In this document: positions 32,824-42,325 of the stretch, piece by piece | How positions within the stretch are numbered: the first letter of the stretch is position 1 | Layout of the letters: every line of letters begins with the position of its first letter | Assembly (NCBI GenBank): GCA_035505975.1 | Contig: DATJQJ010000053.1 | Span: 29,423 to 93,422 of the forward strand | Length of the DNA stretch: 64,000 bases | Origin: CAIKOD01 sp035505975 | Lineage (GTDB): Archaea > Halobacteriota > Methanomicrobia > Methanomicrobiales > Methanospirillaceae | Direction: 5' to 3' | Notes under the pieces: model-generated | Database searches by the model: none | Seen by the model: the letters and a program-made list of their open reading frames with translations, nothing else | Told to the model about the DNA's origin: nothing | Position numbers and translations under genes: made by a program

Positions 32824-33984
32824 ATGAGAAATTTTATCTCAAGGCTGGCTTCAGAGATACCGCCGTCGGGAATTAGAAAGTTTTTCGACCTCGCACTTAC
32901 GATAGACGGAGTCATATCGCTTGGTGTCGGCGAACCCGATTTCAGGACCCCCTGGAATATCTGCGAATCGAGCATCTATTCGATTGAACAAGGTATTACC
33001 TCGTATACATCGAACCGTGGTCTGAAATCGTTGCTCGACAACCTCTCGCAGTATCTCGGGGAGCATTATGGTCTTCATTACGATGCCGATCGGGAGATTA
33101 TCGTCACGACCGGGGTATCGGAGGCACTGGATATCGCCATCAGGGCTGTAACAGACCCGGGCGATGAAATCCTCGTTACGGAGCCTATTTATGTCTCCTA
33201 TGCCCCCTGCGTCACCCTCGCCGGCGGAGTCCCCGTCCCTGTCCCCTGCCGTGAAAAAGATCGCTTCAGGGTGACGCCCGATGCCATTATGGAGCGGATT
33301 ACCGGCAGGACGAAAGCCCTCATATTGAATTTCCCCAACAATCCTACCGGAGCGGTGCTTGGCAGGGATGACCTCCGGATGATCGCGGATATTGCCTGCG
33401 ACCACGACCTCCTCGTGATCAGCGATGAAGTCTATGCAGAACTTACCTATGATGGCCCGCATACCGCTGTGGCCACGATTGATGGGTTGCGGGAACGTAC
33501 CATAACCCTGAATGGATTTTCAAAAGCCTATGCAATGACAGGATGGCGAGTCGGTTATCTCTGTGCTCCCGAACCCATCTGCGATGCAGCCCTGAAAATC
33601 CACCAGTACGTCATGTTGTGTGCCCCGGTCATGGGACAGATCGCTGCAAACGAAGCGTTGAAAAACGGTGAGGAAGAGAAAGACCGGATGGTATCTGAGT
33701 ACCGGGTCCGCAGAAATACCTTTGTCCACGACCTGAACCGGATCGGCCTGCCCTGTCATGTTCCCGAAGGGGCATTTTATGCCTTCCCTTCGGTGAAGGA
33801 GACCGGGCTGTCAGATCTCGAGTTCGCCGAGCAGCTCTTAAAAGAGGAACGGGTCGCGGTCGTGCCTGGATCGGTCTTTGGAGAAACCGCCAGCGGCCAC
33901 CTGCGCTGTGCATATGCCGTCTCAAGGAGCGATCTGAAAGAGGCCGTTTCAAGAATGGAACGATTCATGGCTACCCTTCATTAA
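32824..33984 (+). CDS. Class I/II PLP-dependent aminotransferase
   Basis: A 386-aa fold-type I aminotransferase, probably for aspartate or aromatic amino acids. It has LGVGEPDFRTPWNI near the N-terminus, NFPNNPTGAVL, ISDEVYAELTYDG, the PLP lysine in LNGFSKAYAMTGWRVGYL (about 232) and a C-terminal arginine in LRCAYAVS. It is cotranscribed with the Lrp regulator. Substrate preference cannot be decided from sequence alone. Confidence 0.9.
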   Translation: MRNFISRLASEIPPSGIRKFFDLALTIDGVISLGVGEPDFRTPWNICESSIYSIEQGITSYTSNRGLKSLLDNLSQYLGEHYGLHYDADREIIVTTGVSEALDIAIRAVTDPGDEILVTEPIYVSYAPCVTLAGGVPVPVPCREKDRFRVTPDAIMERITGRTKALILNFPNNPTGAVLGRDDLRMIADIACDHDLLVISDEVYAELTYDGPHTAVATIDGLRERTITLNGFSKAYAMTGWRVGYLCAPEPICDAALKIHQYVMLCAPVMGQIAANEALKNGEEEKDRMVSEYRVRRNTFVHDLNRIGLPCHVPEGAFYAFPSVKETGLSDLEFAEQLLKEERVAVVPGSVFGETASGHLRCAYAVSRSDLKEAVSRMERFMATLH

Positions 33985-34027
33985 CTCTTTTAGTCCTTCC
34001 CGATAAGTCTGCCCAGGTATCCTGAAT

Positions 34028-34191
34028 TCAGGGAAGGGGGCAAAAGTCCCCGGTCTCACCCACCCGTGGGACAGATGGGGCCGGTTTATTTCGGGGACGT
34101 GGAATTAATTGGTTTACATCAGTTCCTTGTCACAACCGGTTCGCCCCAGCGGTGGAAGAAGCCCGGGAGCGTCAGCTAGCTCAATTTCCAT
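34028..34191 (-). repeat. Dispersed intergenic repeat, copy G (minus orientation)
   Basis: The gene-free stretch 33985-34517 contains this copy. Read on the minus strand: ATGGAAATTG, TGACGCTCCCGGGCTTC, CACCGCTGGGGCGAACCGG, TTGTGACAAGGAACTG, CCAATTAATTCC, then a diverged GC-rich 3' part. It is among the most diverged copies. Downstream of it only the purA promoter region (about 34470-34510) is recognisable. Confidence 0.6.
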
Positions 34192-34517
34192 TCAAGAGCT
34201 TCAGAAATGAAGGGCATCAGGAAATGAATGGCAGCGTCAATACAGGGTTCCCCGAAGCAAAATTTCCTACCAATTAACAGGTTAGGGGCTTTTCATTCCG
34301 GATATCAATATTGCCATTTTGCATTTGACCGGACCAGTCAATAACACCTTCCCGGTGGTATTCATTTCATCACAGAACGATGGTCAATCCGGGCAATCCG
34401 AACTATCCGGCCGGGTAAGAATTCTCTCTCCTTTATTCTCCAGGAGCATAATACCCTTTCCGGAAACCCGGGATATAGATTTATTGCGTTTATCGACCCA
34501 TACTGTACGATAGAAGA

Positions 34518-35528
34518 ATGAGCTGCACCATAATTGTCGGTGGTTTTTTTGGGGATGAAGGAAAGGGCAAGATAGTCGCCCACATTGCCAATCATGATAA
34601 ACCAACTATTATTTCCCGCGGTGGCGTCGGGCCGAACGCGGGCCATACCGTTAAAGTGGGAGAAAAAGAATACGGTGTCCGGATGGTCCCATCAGGGTTT
34701 GTTTATCCGGATGCGCGACTTTTCATCGGGACCGGTGTCCTTGTCGATCCCAGGGTACTCAAGACCGAAGTCGATATGCTCGGGGTGAAAGGGAGAATTT
34801 TCGTTGATTCCCGGTGTGGGATTATCGAGGAGGACCATATCAGGAGGGACAAAGGAAGCGATCACCTCGCCAAAAAAATCGGCAGCACGGGAAGCGGTTG
34901 CGGGCCGGCAAATGCAGACCGTATCATGCGGACAGCAAGGCTTGCGAGGGATGTCCCGGAACTGAAAGAATATCTGATCGATGTCCCCCTGGAACTGAAC
35001 ACCGCGATCGACCGCGGCGAGACCGTGCTCCTTGAAGGGACCCAGGGGTTCGGGATCTCCCTTTATTACGGGACGTACCCGTTCGTGACGAGCAAAGATA
35101 CCTCTGCGTCGCAGATCGCCTCTGATAACGGCGTCGGCCCCACCCGAATCGACGATGTCATCGTCGTTTTTAAGGCATATCCCACCCGTGTCGGGGAAGG
35201 ACCTTTCTCGACAGAAATGTCAAGGGAAGAATCCGATGAAATGGGGATCCAGGAATTCGGCACAGTGACACACCGCCAGAGACGCATTGGCGAGTGGGAT
35301 GGCAAAATGGCCCGTTATTCGGCAATGATCAATGGGTGTACCCAGGCTGCAATCACCGGTATCGACCGGATCGATCCAGCCTGTGCCGGTGCTACACGGT
35401 ATGAACAGCTGACGAAAAAAGCGCTTGATTTCCTTAAGCAGGCAGAACAGGATATCGGATTCCCCATCACGCTTATCTCAACCGGGCCTGATGTCTCTGA
35501 GATCATCGATATCCGCGATGACTTATGA
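34518..35528 (+). CDS. purA: Adenylosuccinate synthetase
   Basis: Joins IMP and aspartate using GTP, the first step from IMP to AMP. GTP-binding motif GGFFGDEGKGK at residues 8-18; GGVGPNAGHTV; GTQGFGISLYYGTYPFVTSKDTSA. At 336 aa it is the short archaeal form, lacking the extensions of the bacterial enzyme of about 430 aa. GATATAGATTTATTG at about 34471-34485 is the probable TATA region. A Trm112-like gene overlaps its end by 4 nt. Confidence 0.95.
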   Translation: MSCTIIVGGFFGDEGKGKIVAHIANHDKPTIISRGGVGPNAGHTVKVGEKEYGVRMVPSGFVYPDARLFIGTGVLVDPRVLKTEVDMLGVKGRIFVDSRCGIIEEDHIRRDKGSDHLAKKIGSTGSGCGPANADRIMRTARLARDVPELKEYLIDVPLELNTAIDRGETVLLEGTQGFGISLYYGTYPFVTSKDTSASQIASDNGVGPTRIDDVIVVFKAYPTRVGEGPFSTEMSREESDEMGIQEFGTVTHRQRRIGEWDGKMARYSAMINGCTQAAITGIDRIDPACAGATRYEQLTKKALDFLKQAEQDIGFPITLISTGPDVSEIIDIRDDL

Positions 35529-35719
35529 AGACCAGTCTCCTCGAGATCATCTGCTGCCCTGTTTGTAAGGGAGACCTTGTCCTTCAGATCACGAAGGAGG
35601 ACGGGTCCGAGATTATTGAAGGGTCACTGACATGCCCTGTGTGTAATGTCCGGTATCCGATCTGGGAAGGAATTCCCGACCTTATTCCAAGGGACCCTGG
35701 GGACAGGGAAACCGCCTAG
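35525..35719 (+). CDS. Trm112-like zinc-ribbon protein
   Basis: A 64-aa protein of the Trm112 family: MKTSLLEIICCPVCKGDL, then LTCPVCNVRYPIWEGIPDLIP. The two CPxC pairs form a zinc ribbon. Trm112 proteins activate several tRNA, rRNA and release-factor methyltransferases. It overlaps purA by 4 nt, which points to coupled translation; partner methyltransferases are not in the window. Confidence 0.88.
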   Translation: MKTSLLEIICCPVCKGDLVLQITKEDGSEIIEGSLTCPVCNVRYPIWEGIPDLIPRDPGDRETA

Positions 35720-35893
35720 TATTCCGGATTTAACGGGACAGGGAGAGAAAAGCGCCGTTTATTACCGCCGGACGGTGAAATCATATAAGGTTCCTGCCCC
35801 GAAGGACCGGAACGAGGGGATAACATCATGCCCGACAAGACCGGGTGATGACCATCAACTACGTCTGAACAACAACCGGACACGAGGGATCCC

Positions 35894-36808
35894 ATGTTTT
35901 CGGCAGTGATAATTCCAGCCGGCCTTCTGGTCGACAGACTGATTGGCGATCCGGATTCGGCATATCACCCGGTCGCCCTGCTCGGCCGGTTAATCGGTTG
36001 GTGGGGGCGACCGGCCCTCTGGTCGCCAGCATCAGCGAAGGTCGCGGGTGCGCTGATGTGGACAGGGACGATCGTCCTGTTTGCATTACCGTTCTTTCTA
36101 TTTTCCGTGTTCGCACCCTGGTATGTCTATATCATCATCGCCCCCTTCCTCCTCAAGATCTGTCTGGCATGGCGCTCCCTCGAAGAACACGCAGGCCGGG
36201 TTGTCGATGCCGTTGGCCGCGATCTTGACGAAGGGAGAGAAATGGTGAGCATGATGGTATCGAGGGACAGCAGGGAACTCAGCCGGGAACAGGTCCTTTC
36301 CGCCGGATACGAATCGATGACCGAGAATCTCGTCGACAGCATCGTCTCTCCGCTGCTCTTTTTCGGGTTGGCAGGACTCACCGGTGCGGCGGTGTACAGG
36401 GCAGCAAATACGATGGATGCAATGCTCGGCTACAAAGACGAACGAAGAGACCTGGGCTGGTGGCCGGCCCGGATGGATGACATTCTTAACTATGTACCCG
36501 CACGGATCACCGGGGTGCTACTTCTCTGTTATTTTGCCTGCAAAGGAACGTTTTGGCAGGCCTGGCGCACACTCCGTGAGGATGGTAAAAAGAGGCCGGG
36601 CTTTAACGGGGGCATTCCAATGGCAATCATGGCCGGGGGGACGGGAATCGTATTCGAGAAACCCGGAGTATATAAAATAGGATCAGGCATCCGGTCTTTT
36701 GATGAGGCCGGGAAGGAAATCTTCTCTGCCGTCAGGGTGGTGACAATCGTATTTGCCGGGTTGTTGATAGGTGCAGTACTTTTATTGCAGGTGCTGCTGA
36801 TTATGTAG
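35894..36808 (+). CDS. cbiB: Adenosylcobinamide-phosphate synthase CbiB/CobD
   Basis: Membrane enzyme that attaches the aminopropanol linker to adenosylcobyric acid in cobalamin synthesis. It is 304 aa with N-terminal LLVDRLIGDPDSAYHPVALLGRLIG, several membrane segments (for example ALMWTGTIVLFALPFFLFSVF), SREQVLSAGYESMTENLVDSIVSPL, and MDAMLGYKDERRDLGWWPARMDDILNYVPARITG. Corrinoids are needed by ACDS and by methyl-H4MPT:CoM methyltransferase. pdxS follows 4 nt after its stop. Confidence 0.92.
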   Translation: MFSAVIIPAGLLVDRLIGDPDSAYHPVALLGRLIGWWGRPALWSPASAKVAGALMWTGTIVLFALPFFLFSVFAPWYVYIIIAPFLLKICLAWRSLEEHAGRVVDAVGRDLDEGREMVSMMVSRDSRELSREQVLSAGYESMTENLVDSIVSPLLFFGLAGLTGAAVYRAANTMDAMLGYKDERRDLGWWPARMDDILNYVPARITGVLLLCYFACKGTFWQAWRTLREDGKKRPGFNGGIPMAIMAGGTGIVFEKPGVYKIGSGIRSFDEAGKEIFSAVRVVTIVFAGLLIGAVLLLQVLLIM

Positions 36809-36812
36809 GAAT

Positions 36813-37709
36813 ATGAAACTCGAGGAACTGAGATTTGGCACCGAGTTGCTGAAACGGGGTTTTGCATCCATGCAGAAGGGTGGGGTAATCATGGATGTCA
36901 TCAACGCCGAACAGGCAAAGATCGCAGAGGAAGCCGGTGCCGTCGCAGTGATGGCACTCGAACGGGTTCCCGCAGACATCAGGAAAGCAGGGGGAGTCGC
37001 CCGCATGGCCGATCCCGAGATCGTCACATCGATCATACAAGCCGTTTCCATCCCCGTAATGGGAAAAGTAAGGATCGGTCATTTCGTCGAAGCGCAGGTG
37101 CTCGAGTCGCTCGGAGTCGACATGATCGACGAGAGTGAAGTCCTGACGCCGGCAGACGAACAATACCATATCGATAAGAAAAAATTCAAGGTCCCCTTTG
37201 TCTGCGGTGCACGTAACCTTGGGGAAGCTCTCCGGAGGGTCGGGGAAGGTGCCGCAATGATCCGGACGAAAGGAGAAGCGGGCACGGGAAATGTCGTCGA
37301 GGCGGTCCGTCACATGCGGGCGATCATGGGAGAGATCAGGATGCTCAAGGGAATGGATGGGCAGGAGATCACGGATTTCGCACGGGATATCGAGGCACCG
37401 GTGGACCTGGTGTTCGAATGCGCCCGCATGGGTCGGCTCCCGGTCGTGAACTTCTCTGCAGGAGGCATAGCAACGCCTTCGGACGCAGCACTGATGATGC
37501 AGCTCGGGGCCGACGGGGTATTTGTCGGTTCAGGGATTTTCAAGTCGTCGGAACCGGAAAAGATGGCCCGTGCGATTGTCGAAGCGGTCAATCACTTCGA
37601 AGACCCTGAAATGATTGCGAAGGCCAGTCGTGGCCTCGGTGATGCGATGCCCGGACTCGATATCCATACCCTTCCCGAAGACCAGGTCCTCCAGTACCGG
37701 GGAAGATAG
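36813..37709 (+). CDS. pdxS: Pyridoxal 5'-phosphate synthase subunit PdxS
   Basis: Synthase subunit of the DXP-independent PLP pathway, combining ribose 5-phosphate, glyceraldehyde 3-phosphate and ammonia. It has the TIM-barrel signatures KGGVIMDVINAEQAKIAEEAGAVAVMALERVPADIR, SIPVMGKVRIGHFVEAQVLE, VCGARNLGEALRR and GAAMIRTKGEAGTGN, with the two reactive lysines in MGKVRIGH and RTKGE. It is 298 aa. The glutaminase pdxT follows after about 100 nt. Confidence 0.97.
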   Translation: MKLEELRFGTELLKRGFASMQKGGVIMDVINAEQAKIAEEAGAVAVMALERVPADIRKAGGVARMADPEIVTSIIQAVSIPVMGKVRIGHFVEAQVLESLGVDMIDESEVLTPADEQYHIDKKKFKVPFVCGARNLGEALRRVGEGAAMIRTKGEAGTGNVVEAVRHMRAIMGEIRMLKGMDGQEITDFARDIEAPVDLVFECARMGRLPVVNFSAGGIATPSDAALMMQLGADGVFVGSGIFKSSEPEKMARAIVEAVNHFEDPEMIAKASRGLGDAMPGLDIHTLPEDQVLQYRGR

Positions 37710-37810
37710 TCTCTATTTTTTTACATGGTGAACCAGATATTCCGGTGTCCCGCAACATGAGATCGTGCAAGGACGATAACCCCACCATGGGAACTGGCAA
37801 AAAAAGGGGC

Positions 37811-38392
37811 ATGAAGGTGGGAGTCCTCGCCCTCCAGGGCGATGTCAGCGAACATGTCGATGCATTTGCCCGGGCCCTGCAGGCAATGGGTCTTTTAGAT
37901 CATTCACGTCTCTCCCTGGTCAGGGATGCAGAGGAGATTGAAGACCTTGACGTCCTCGCCATTCCTGGCGGTGAATCCACCACTATTTCCCGCCTGATCG
38001 ACAAAAACCGGATGAGGGAACGAATACTTTCGTTCGATGGAGGGATCTTCGCCACCTGTGCAGGGATGGTCCTCATGGCAACGGAGGTAGACGACCCGAG
38101 GGTGAATAACCTGGGCCTCATCGATTTGGCGGTCGACAGGAATGCATTCGGGCGCCAGCGTGAGTCATTTGAGGCCGACCTGGAGATTAAAGATCTGGAC
38201 TCGCCGTATCATGCGGTCTTTATCAGGGCACCGGTGGCAACGAGATCGGGCCCCGGCGTGGAGATATTATCACGGATCGACCAGGGAATCGTGGGCGTGC
38301 GGTGCGGGAAGTATTACGCCCTTGCTTTCCATCCCGAGCTCGGCAATGATCCGAGGGTTCATATCCAGTTCCTTGAAAGACTCGGTTTTTAG
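37811..38392 (+). CDS. pdxT: Pyridoxal 5'-phosphate synthase glutaminase subunit PdxT
   Basis: Class I glutaminase supplying ammonia to PdxS. MKVGVLALQGDVSEHV start, LAIPGGESTTISRL, catalytic Cys in FATCAGMVLMA, and catalytic His/Glu in AFHPEL near the C-terminus. The frame extends to 37745, but ATG 37811, with AAAGGGGC upstream, gives the family N-terminus. At 193 aa it is normal. One insertion-free domain, cytoplasmic. Confidence 0.96.
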   Translation: MKVGVLALQGDVSEHVDAFARALQAMGLLDHSRLSLVRDAEEIEDLDVLAIPGGESTTISRLIDKNRMRERILSFDGGIFATCAGMVLMATEVDDPRVNNLGLIDLAVDRNAFGRQRESFEADLEIKDLDSPYHAVFIRAPVATRSGPGVEILSRIDQGIVGVRCGKYYALAFHPELGNDPRVHIQFLERLGF

Positions 38393-38464
38393 CAAAATTC
38401 ACGATAGGTTTTTCGATATTTCTGTCGACATGGCATTTGCGATGTTCTCCATCTCATAATGTAC

Positions 38465-38610
38465 ATGAAATTGCTAACCGGACGCTCCAGGGGCTCCGCC
38501 CCGTGCTGGGGCGCCCCGGTTGCGGCAGGGACTTGACAGTCAAAATCACTCATTTCCAGACCAACCTGATCCTTTGGCTGTTCTCCATCGAGGGCAGGGC
38601 AGTCAGAGAG
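38465..38610 (+). repeat. Dispersed intergenic repeat, copy D (plus orientation, 3' part lost)
   Basis: The gene-free stretch 38393-38757 contains this copy. It has ATGAAATTG, GACGCTCCAGGGGCTC, hairpin GGGGCTCCGCCCC, GGGGCGCCCC, GGTTGCGGCAGGGACTTG, then a decayed remainder without the terminal G5/C5 hairpin. It lies between the convergent pdxT and cooC genes. Confidence 0.7.
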
Positions 38611-38735
38611 GAAACTCTTTCCAGTCATTGTGGTCAGGAATTCTGCAGAGCAAAAAAAAATCTCTTACAATTTCCCTGGGGTTTCTGCCTCTGACAGGTA
38701 TATCCAAAAAGAGATTGGGATTTCTGTGAGGAATT

Positions 38736-38745
38736 AAAAAAAAAA
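38736..38745 (-). terminator. Oligo-T terminator of the cooC pair
   Basis: Ten consecutive A on the plus strand give ten T on the minus strand, 13 nt past the stop of the minus-strand CooC gene at 38758. This is a standard archaeal intrinsic terminator. Confidence 0.6.
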
Positions 38746-38757
38746 TACCCGATAAAG

Positions 38758-39561
38758 TCACGGTAATATCTCTGCTAACAGGGCCTTCATCTGCCGATAG
38801 GCCGGGAGATGCGGTTCTGACAGGATCGAACCACCCTGCATACCGATGGATTGAATACCGGTGTCGGTGCCTATGCACCCGATCACATCGAGACCGTATC
38901 GCTCACGGCCTACGTTGCCCAGCACACGACAGAGACCGGGATCATCGATCCGGTTTCCGATTGCGGATACCCGGGAGACCTGGAGTTCCCGCCGCGATAC
39001 TTCCCCGGCGATTGAAGCCGCTGTATCGAGGCTCATTACCGATCCGTCAAGAACGGTAACGAGGAGATCGATGGCCTTTGTACCGGCGACGGCATCAAGA
39101 ATCCTCCTCGGAAAAATCTCGGTTCCTGGATCGCAGTCGATCACGACATGCTCGTAGGTGGTTCCGTACCCTTTCATAAGGTGGGAGACTGCGTATTCTG
39201 CCCAGATGAATGCCGGGCAATAACAGTCTATCTCGTTGAACGGGTGTCCGAGCGTCACGAGGTCGAAATTGTCTCCCTCGACAAGGACCTCTCCAGCCAC
39301 GAGCGAAAAGAAATACTCCTGGTCAGAAAGGTCAACCGGCTTTTGCGGCTCGAGCTCTGCATTTTTTTCTTTATGCATTCTGTCCACCATCCCACCGATC
39401 GTGCCGCTGACGGGCACTCCCAGCAGGCGGCCAAGATGAGAATCAGGGTCGAAATCGAGGACCAGGGTGACTTCATCCAGTTCTTTGAAATAGCGGACAG
39501 AAAGAGCCGACAATGTCGATTTTCCAGTCCCGCCTTTTCCCGAAAAAGCGATAACAGCCAT
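38758..39561 (-). CDS. cooC: CooC-type nickel-insertion ATPase (copy 1)
   Basis: A MinD/ParA-like ATPase that supplies nickel to carbon monoxide dehydrogenase active sites. Deviant Walker A FSGKGGTGKSTLS at about 6-18, LDFDPDSHL switch region, and a CYC (CxC) motif in DCYCPAFIWAEYAV, the metal-binding pair typical of CooC. 267 aa, soluble. It lies 3 nt after the second cooC-like gene on the same strand and about 5.7 kb from the end of the ACDS operon, whose A- and C-clusters need nickel. Confidence 0.88.
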   Translation of the reverse strand: MAVIAFSGKGGTGKSTLSALSVRYFKELDEVTLVLDFDPDSHLGRLLGVPVSGTIGGMVDRMHKEKNAELEPQKPVDLSDQEYFFSLVAGEVLVEGDNFDLVTLGHPFNEIDCYCPAFIWAEYAVSHLMKGYGTTYEHVVIDCDPGTEIFPRRILDAVAGTKAIDLLVTVLDGSVMSLDTAASIAGEVSRRELQVSRVSAIGNRIDDPGLCRVLGNVGRERYGLDVIGCIGTDTGIQSIGMQGGSILSEPHLPAYRQMKALLAEILP

Positions 39562-39564
39562 ACG

Positions 39565-40419
39565 TCATTCCTCCCGCTTGCTATACCGGTTATTTCCTTT
39601 GGTTCCTGTAATCCCCGGCTCTTCCCCAAGGTTTTTGCTGATCACGGCCGCCAGTTCATCCAGATATTGTCTCACCATCTCCCCTCCCTGGATATCCATC
39701 CCGTGAACACCGCGACGTTCTGCGATCTCCATGGCGTTGTCATAAGGCAGGTAAAAAAGGGTCTTGATACCTCCGGCAGAAAGCCGGGCAGCAATTCCAT
39801 CGGGGTTGTCCCCGGGCCGGACTTTATTGATCACCGCAAAGAGGTTGGGTATACGGATATCCTTTGCAAGGCGGCCGATCTGGAGGGCGGTCTCGATTGA
39901 TTTCAGGCCCGGTTCCACAACGATCAGGAGGGCCTCTGCCGACCTGGTCGTGCCGCGGCCGAGATGTTCCACCCCGGCCTCCATATCCATGACAAGGATA
40001 TCGGCCTCTCCTGCCAGGTGAGAAACAAGGCGCCGTGCCAGTGTATTTGCCGGGCAGTAACAACCCCCTCCACCAGTCCTGATCGCTCCGAGCACGAGGA
40101 GCCGGACCCCATCGCGGCATGTCACACCAAGCATTCCGAGGATGTCGTCCACTTTAGGGTTGATCTTGAATACGACACCTGAAGCACCGGGCGGGGCCCC
40201 TGTCCGTTCCGTAATCAGGTCTTCCCGTGCGATGAGAGGGATAATATCGGCTGGCTCCCCCTCCCGGCCACAACCGAGAGAATACCACAGGTTGGGGGAG
40301 GGGTCCATATCGAGTGCGATTACGCGCCTGCCTTTCCGTGCAAATGACCTCGCAAGGCCTGCGGCGATAGAGGTCTTGCCTACACCTCCTTTTCCGGTCA
40401 CTGCAAGGGTGATCATCAT
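39565..40419 (-). CDS. CooC-type nickel-insertion ATPase (copy 2)
   Basis: A second CooC-like ATPase: Walker A VTGKGGVGKTSIAAGL, ALDMDPSPNLW, and CYC in GGGCYCPANTLARRL. The frame is open upstream to 40662, but the conserved protein starts at MMITLAVTGKGG, using ATG 40419 (or 40416) with GGGTGATG beside it. That gives 284 aa with a hydrophilic C-terminal tail. The two copies are not identical and may serve CdhA and CdhC separately; this is inference. Confidence 0.87.
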   Translation of the reverse strand: MMITLAVTGKGGVGKTSIAAGLARSFARKGRRVIALDMDPSPNLWYSLGCGREGEPADIIPLIAREDLITERTGAPPGASGVVFKINPKVDDILGMLGVTCRDGVRLLVLGAIRTGGGGCYCPANTLARRLVSHLAGEADILVMDMEAGVEHLGRGTTRSAEALLIVVEPGLKSIETALQIGRLAKDIRIPNLFAVINKVRPGDNPDGIAARLSAGGIKTLFYLPYDNAMEIAERRGVHGMDIQGGEMVRQYLDELAAVISKNLGEEPGITGTKGNNRYSKREE

Positions 40420-40659
40420 CACCCTATTGGTTGTTACCGGATAAAACCACTCGGCCGGGGTGGGAGATGGAGCAGGCAGATCTGGAACGAAAGAGCCCGC
40501 TCCGGTTGAGGAACCGATTAAGAAGCACAATGTACCCTGGCGCCCCTGCGAAAGCGTAGTCTCACTGCAAACAGGGGCAGTCCCCGATAGCGGGGAAGAT
40601 ATCCGGATAACTTTCCGGCCTCCAGCCAACCGGGAAATGTCCCGTATGCATCCCTGGCA

Positions 40660-40672
40660 CATATGTTAATGA
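40660..40672 (+). promoter_or_regulatory. TATA-like element of the RACo-like gene
   Basis: ACATATGTTAATG at about 40660-40672 lies 28-40 nt before the ATG at 40700. It is the only TATA-like sequence on the plus strand in the 280-nt divergent gap with cooC. Confidence 0.4.
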
Positions 40673-40699
40673 ACCTGGGAATGCGAAGTACAGGCATCA

Positions 40700-42325
40700 A
40701 TGGGCAGGCTGATCGTGATGCCTGGGGGAGAGGGATCTCCCCTCCGTGTGGGCGAATCCCTTCTAAGGCACCTCCAGGAGATGGGAATGCCAGTCACAGC
40801 CCGCTGCTCGGGTACCGGGGAATGCGGTTCGTGCCGGATAGGGATTCTTTCCGGGAGCGGACTTTCGACTGCCACCCGGGCGGAGACAGAGGTGCTCGAC
40901 ACACGGAAAGAACGGCTTGCGTGCCAGGCGTTCGTTGTCAATGGCGATGCCGATATCATTATCATATTAGAGGAAGCCCCCGCTTTTTCTATCCTCGAAA
41001 ACGGGTTGAAAACGGGTTTTCACTGGGACCCTCCGCTGGTAATATGGGTAAATCCGGAAGGGAAGGTCGCGGTGCGCAACGGGAGGGAGATCGCTCTTGT
41101 TGAGGGACGATGTTCGGCAGTTGCCCTTGATATCGGCACGACCACCCTTGTTGCCCGATGGTACGACCTTGAAAAACCAGATTCCCTGCCGATCGCATCG
41201 GTCTCGATGCTGAACCCCCAGGTACGGTTCGGTGATAATGTCATCGACCGGATTGGCCACACCATGATATCCCCGGGGGGGCAACTTGACCTCGAGGAGA
41301 TCGTTCTCGGGGCCGTGAACCAGATGCTCGAAGCGGGACCGGTGGACCACCTGGAAGTCTGGGAAATGGTCGCAGTCGGCAACACCGTCATGAGAGACCT
41401 GTTTGCCGGCTTCCCGGTGAAGGCCCTTGGCAGAGCTCCGTACGAACCGGTCAGTCCAGGGCCGGTCCGGCGGAAAGCACGGGAAAGGGGAATACACGGG
41501 AACCCCCAAGCCGATCTCTACATCCCCCCCGTCCTTGGACATTTCGTCGGAGCCGATATGCTCGCTGTCCTCCTTGCGATCGGCATGAACAGGTCGTCGG
41601 ATATTTCGATGGCGATCGACATCGGGACCAATACGGAGATAGCCATCGGAAACCGGGATGAAATCCTGGTCACTTCGTGTGCTTCAGGCCCGGCCTTCGA
41701 GGGATCGGGAATAGCATGCGGGATCGGTGCCGTGGAAGGGGCTATATCGGAAGTGACGGTCAATCCCGACCGGAGTGTAACGTACCATACGATCGGTGGA
41801 AAAGCGCCACTTGGGATCTGCGGCTCTGGTATCGTCGACGCCCTGGCCGGAATGCTCAGATGTGGCATCCTGGACTCTGCGGGAAAATTCACCGGCGGAC
41901 GGGAACAGGTTATCATCGCAGATCGGGGTCAACCCGGCAAATCCCCGATTTTTCTGAATGGAGAAGATATCGATGCAGTCAAGCTGGCGAAATCGGCAAT
42001 ATACGCGGGGACCCGGATCCTCCTCGAATCGGCAGGCATCGGGACCCGGGACCTCTCATCCTTCTTCGTCGCCGGAGCCTTTGGGAACTCGATAGTGCCC
42101 GGGAACGCGGCTGCGATCGGCCTGATTCCTGCCCTCGATCCGGAACAGGTGATCCGTGCAGGAAATGCTGCAATCGAAGGGGCATCCCAGATGCTCCTTT
42201 CGATGGAGAAAAGAAAAGAGGCCGAGGCAATTGTCGGGATTACCCGGCATATCAGCCTCGAAAACACCCCTGATTTCGAAGACCTGTATATTCAGGGGCT
42301 GGTACTGGAACCGTATGAAGTCTAG
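40700..42325 (+). CDS. RACo-like reductive activator of corrinoid proteins
   Basis: A 541-aa ATP-dependent reductase that returns inactive Co(II) corrinoid proteins to Co(I). The N-terminal [2Fe-2S] ferredoxin domain has Cys36, Cys42, Cys45 (ARCSGTGECGSC) and Cys75 (RLACQ). A linker is followed by an ASKHA domain starting about residue 137 (AVALDIGTTTLVARWYD), with VAVGNTVMRDL, MAIDIGTNTEIAIG, GICGSGIVDALAGML and VAGAFGNSIVPGNA. It is divergent from the cooC pair. Likely clients are the CdhD/CdhE corrinoid protein and the corrinoid protein encoded at 44265-44930. Confidence 0.88.
   Translation: MGRLIVMPGGEGSPLRVGESLLRHLQEMGMPVTARCSGTGECGSCRIGILSGSGLSTATRAETEVLDTRKERLACQAFVVNGDADIIIILEEAPAFSILENGLKTGFHWDPPLVIWVNPEGKVAVRNGREIALVEGRCSAVALDIGTTTLVARWYDLEKPDSLPIASVSMLNPQVRFGDNVIDRIGHTMISPGGQLDLEEIVLGAVNQMLEAGPVDHLEVWEMVAVGNTVMRDLFAGFPVKALGRAPYEPVSPGPVRRKARERGIHGNPQADLYIPPVLGHFVGADMLAVLLAIGMNRSSDISMAIDIGTNTEIAIGNRDEILVTSCASGPAFEGSGIACGIGAVEGAISEVTVNPDRSVTYHTIGGKAPLGICGSGIVDALAGMLRCGILDSAGKFTGGREQVIIADRGQPGKSPIFLNGEDIDAVKLAKSAIYAGTRILLESAGIGTRDLSSFFVAGAFGNSIVPGNAAAIGLIPALDPEQVIRAGNAAIEGASQMLLSMEKRKEAEAIVGITRHISLENTPDFEDLYIQGLVLEPYEV

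Noticed and set aside
39148..39900. Open plus-strand frame of 250 codons
   Set aside because: Antisense to both CooC-type genes; composition is that of a shadow frame and it has no ribosome binding site.
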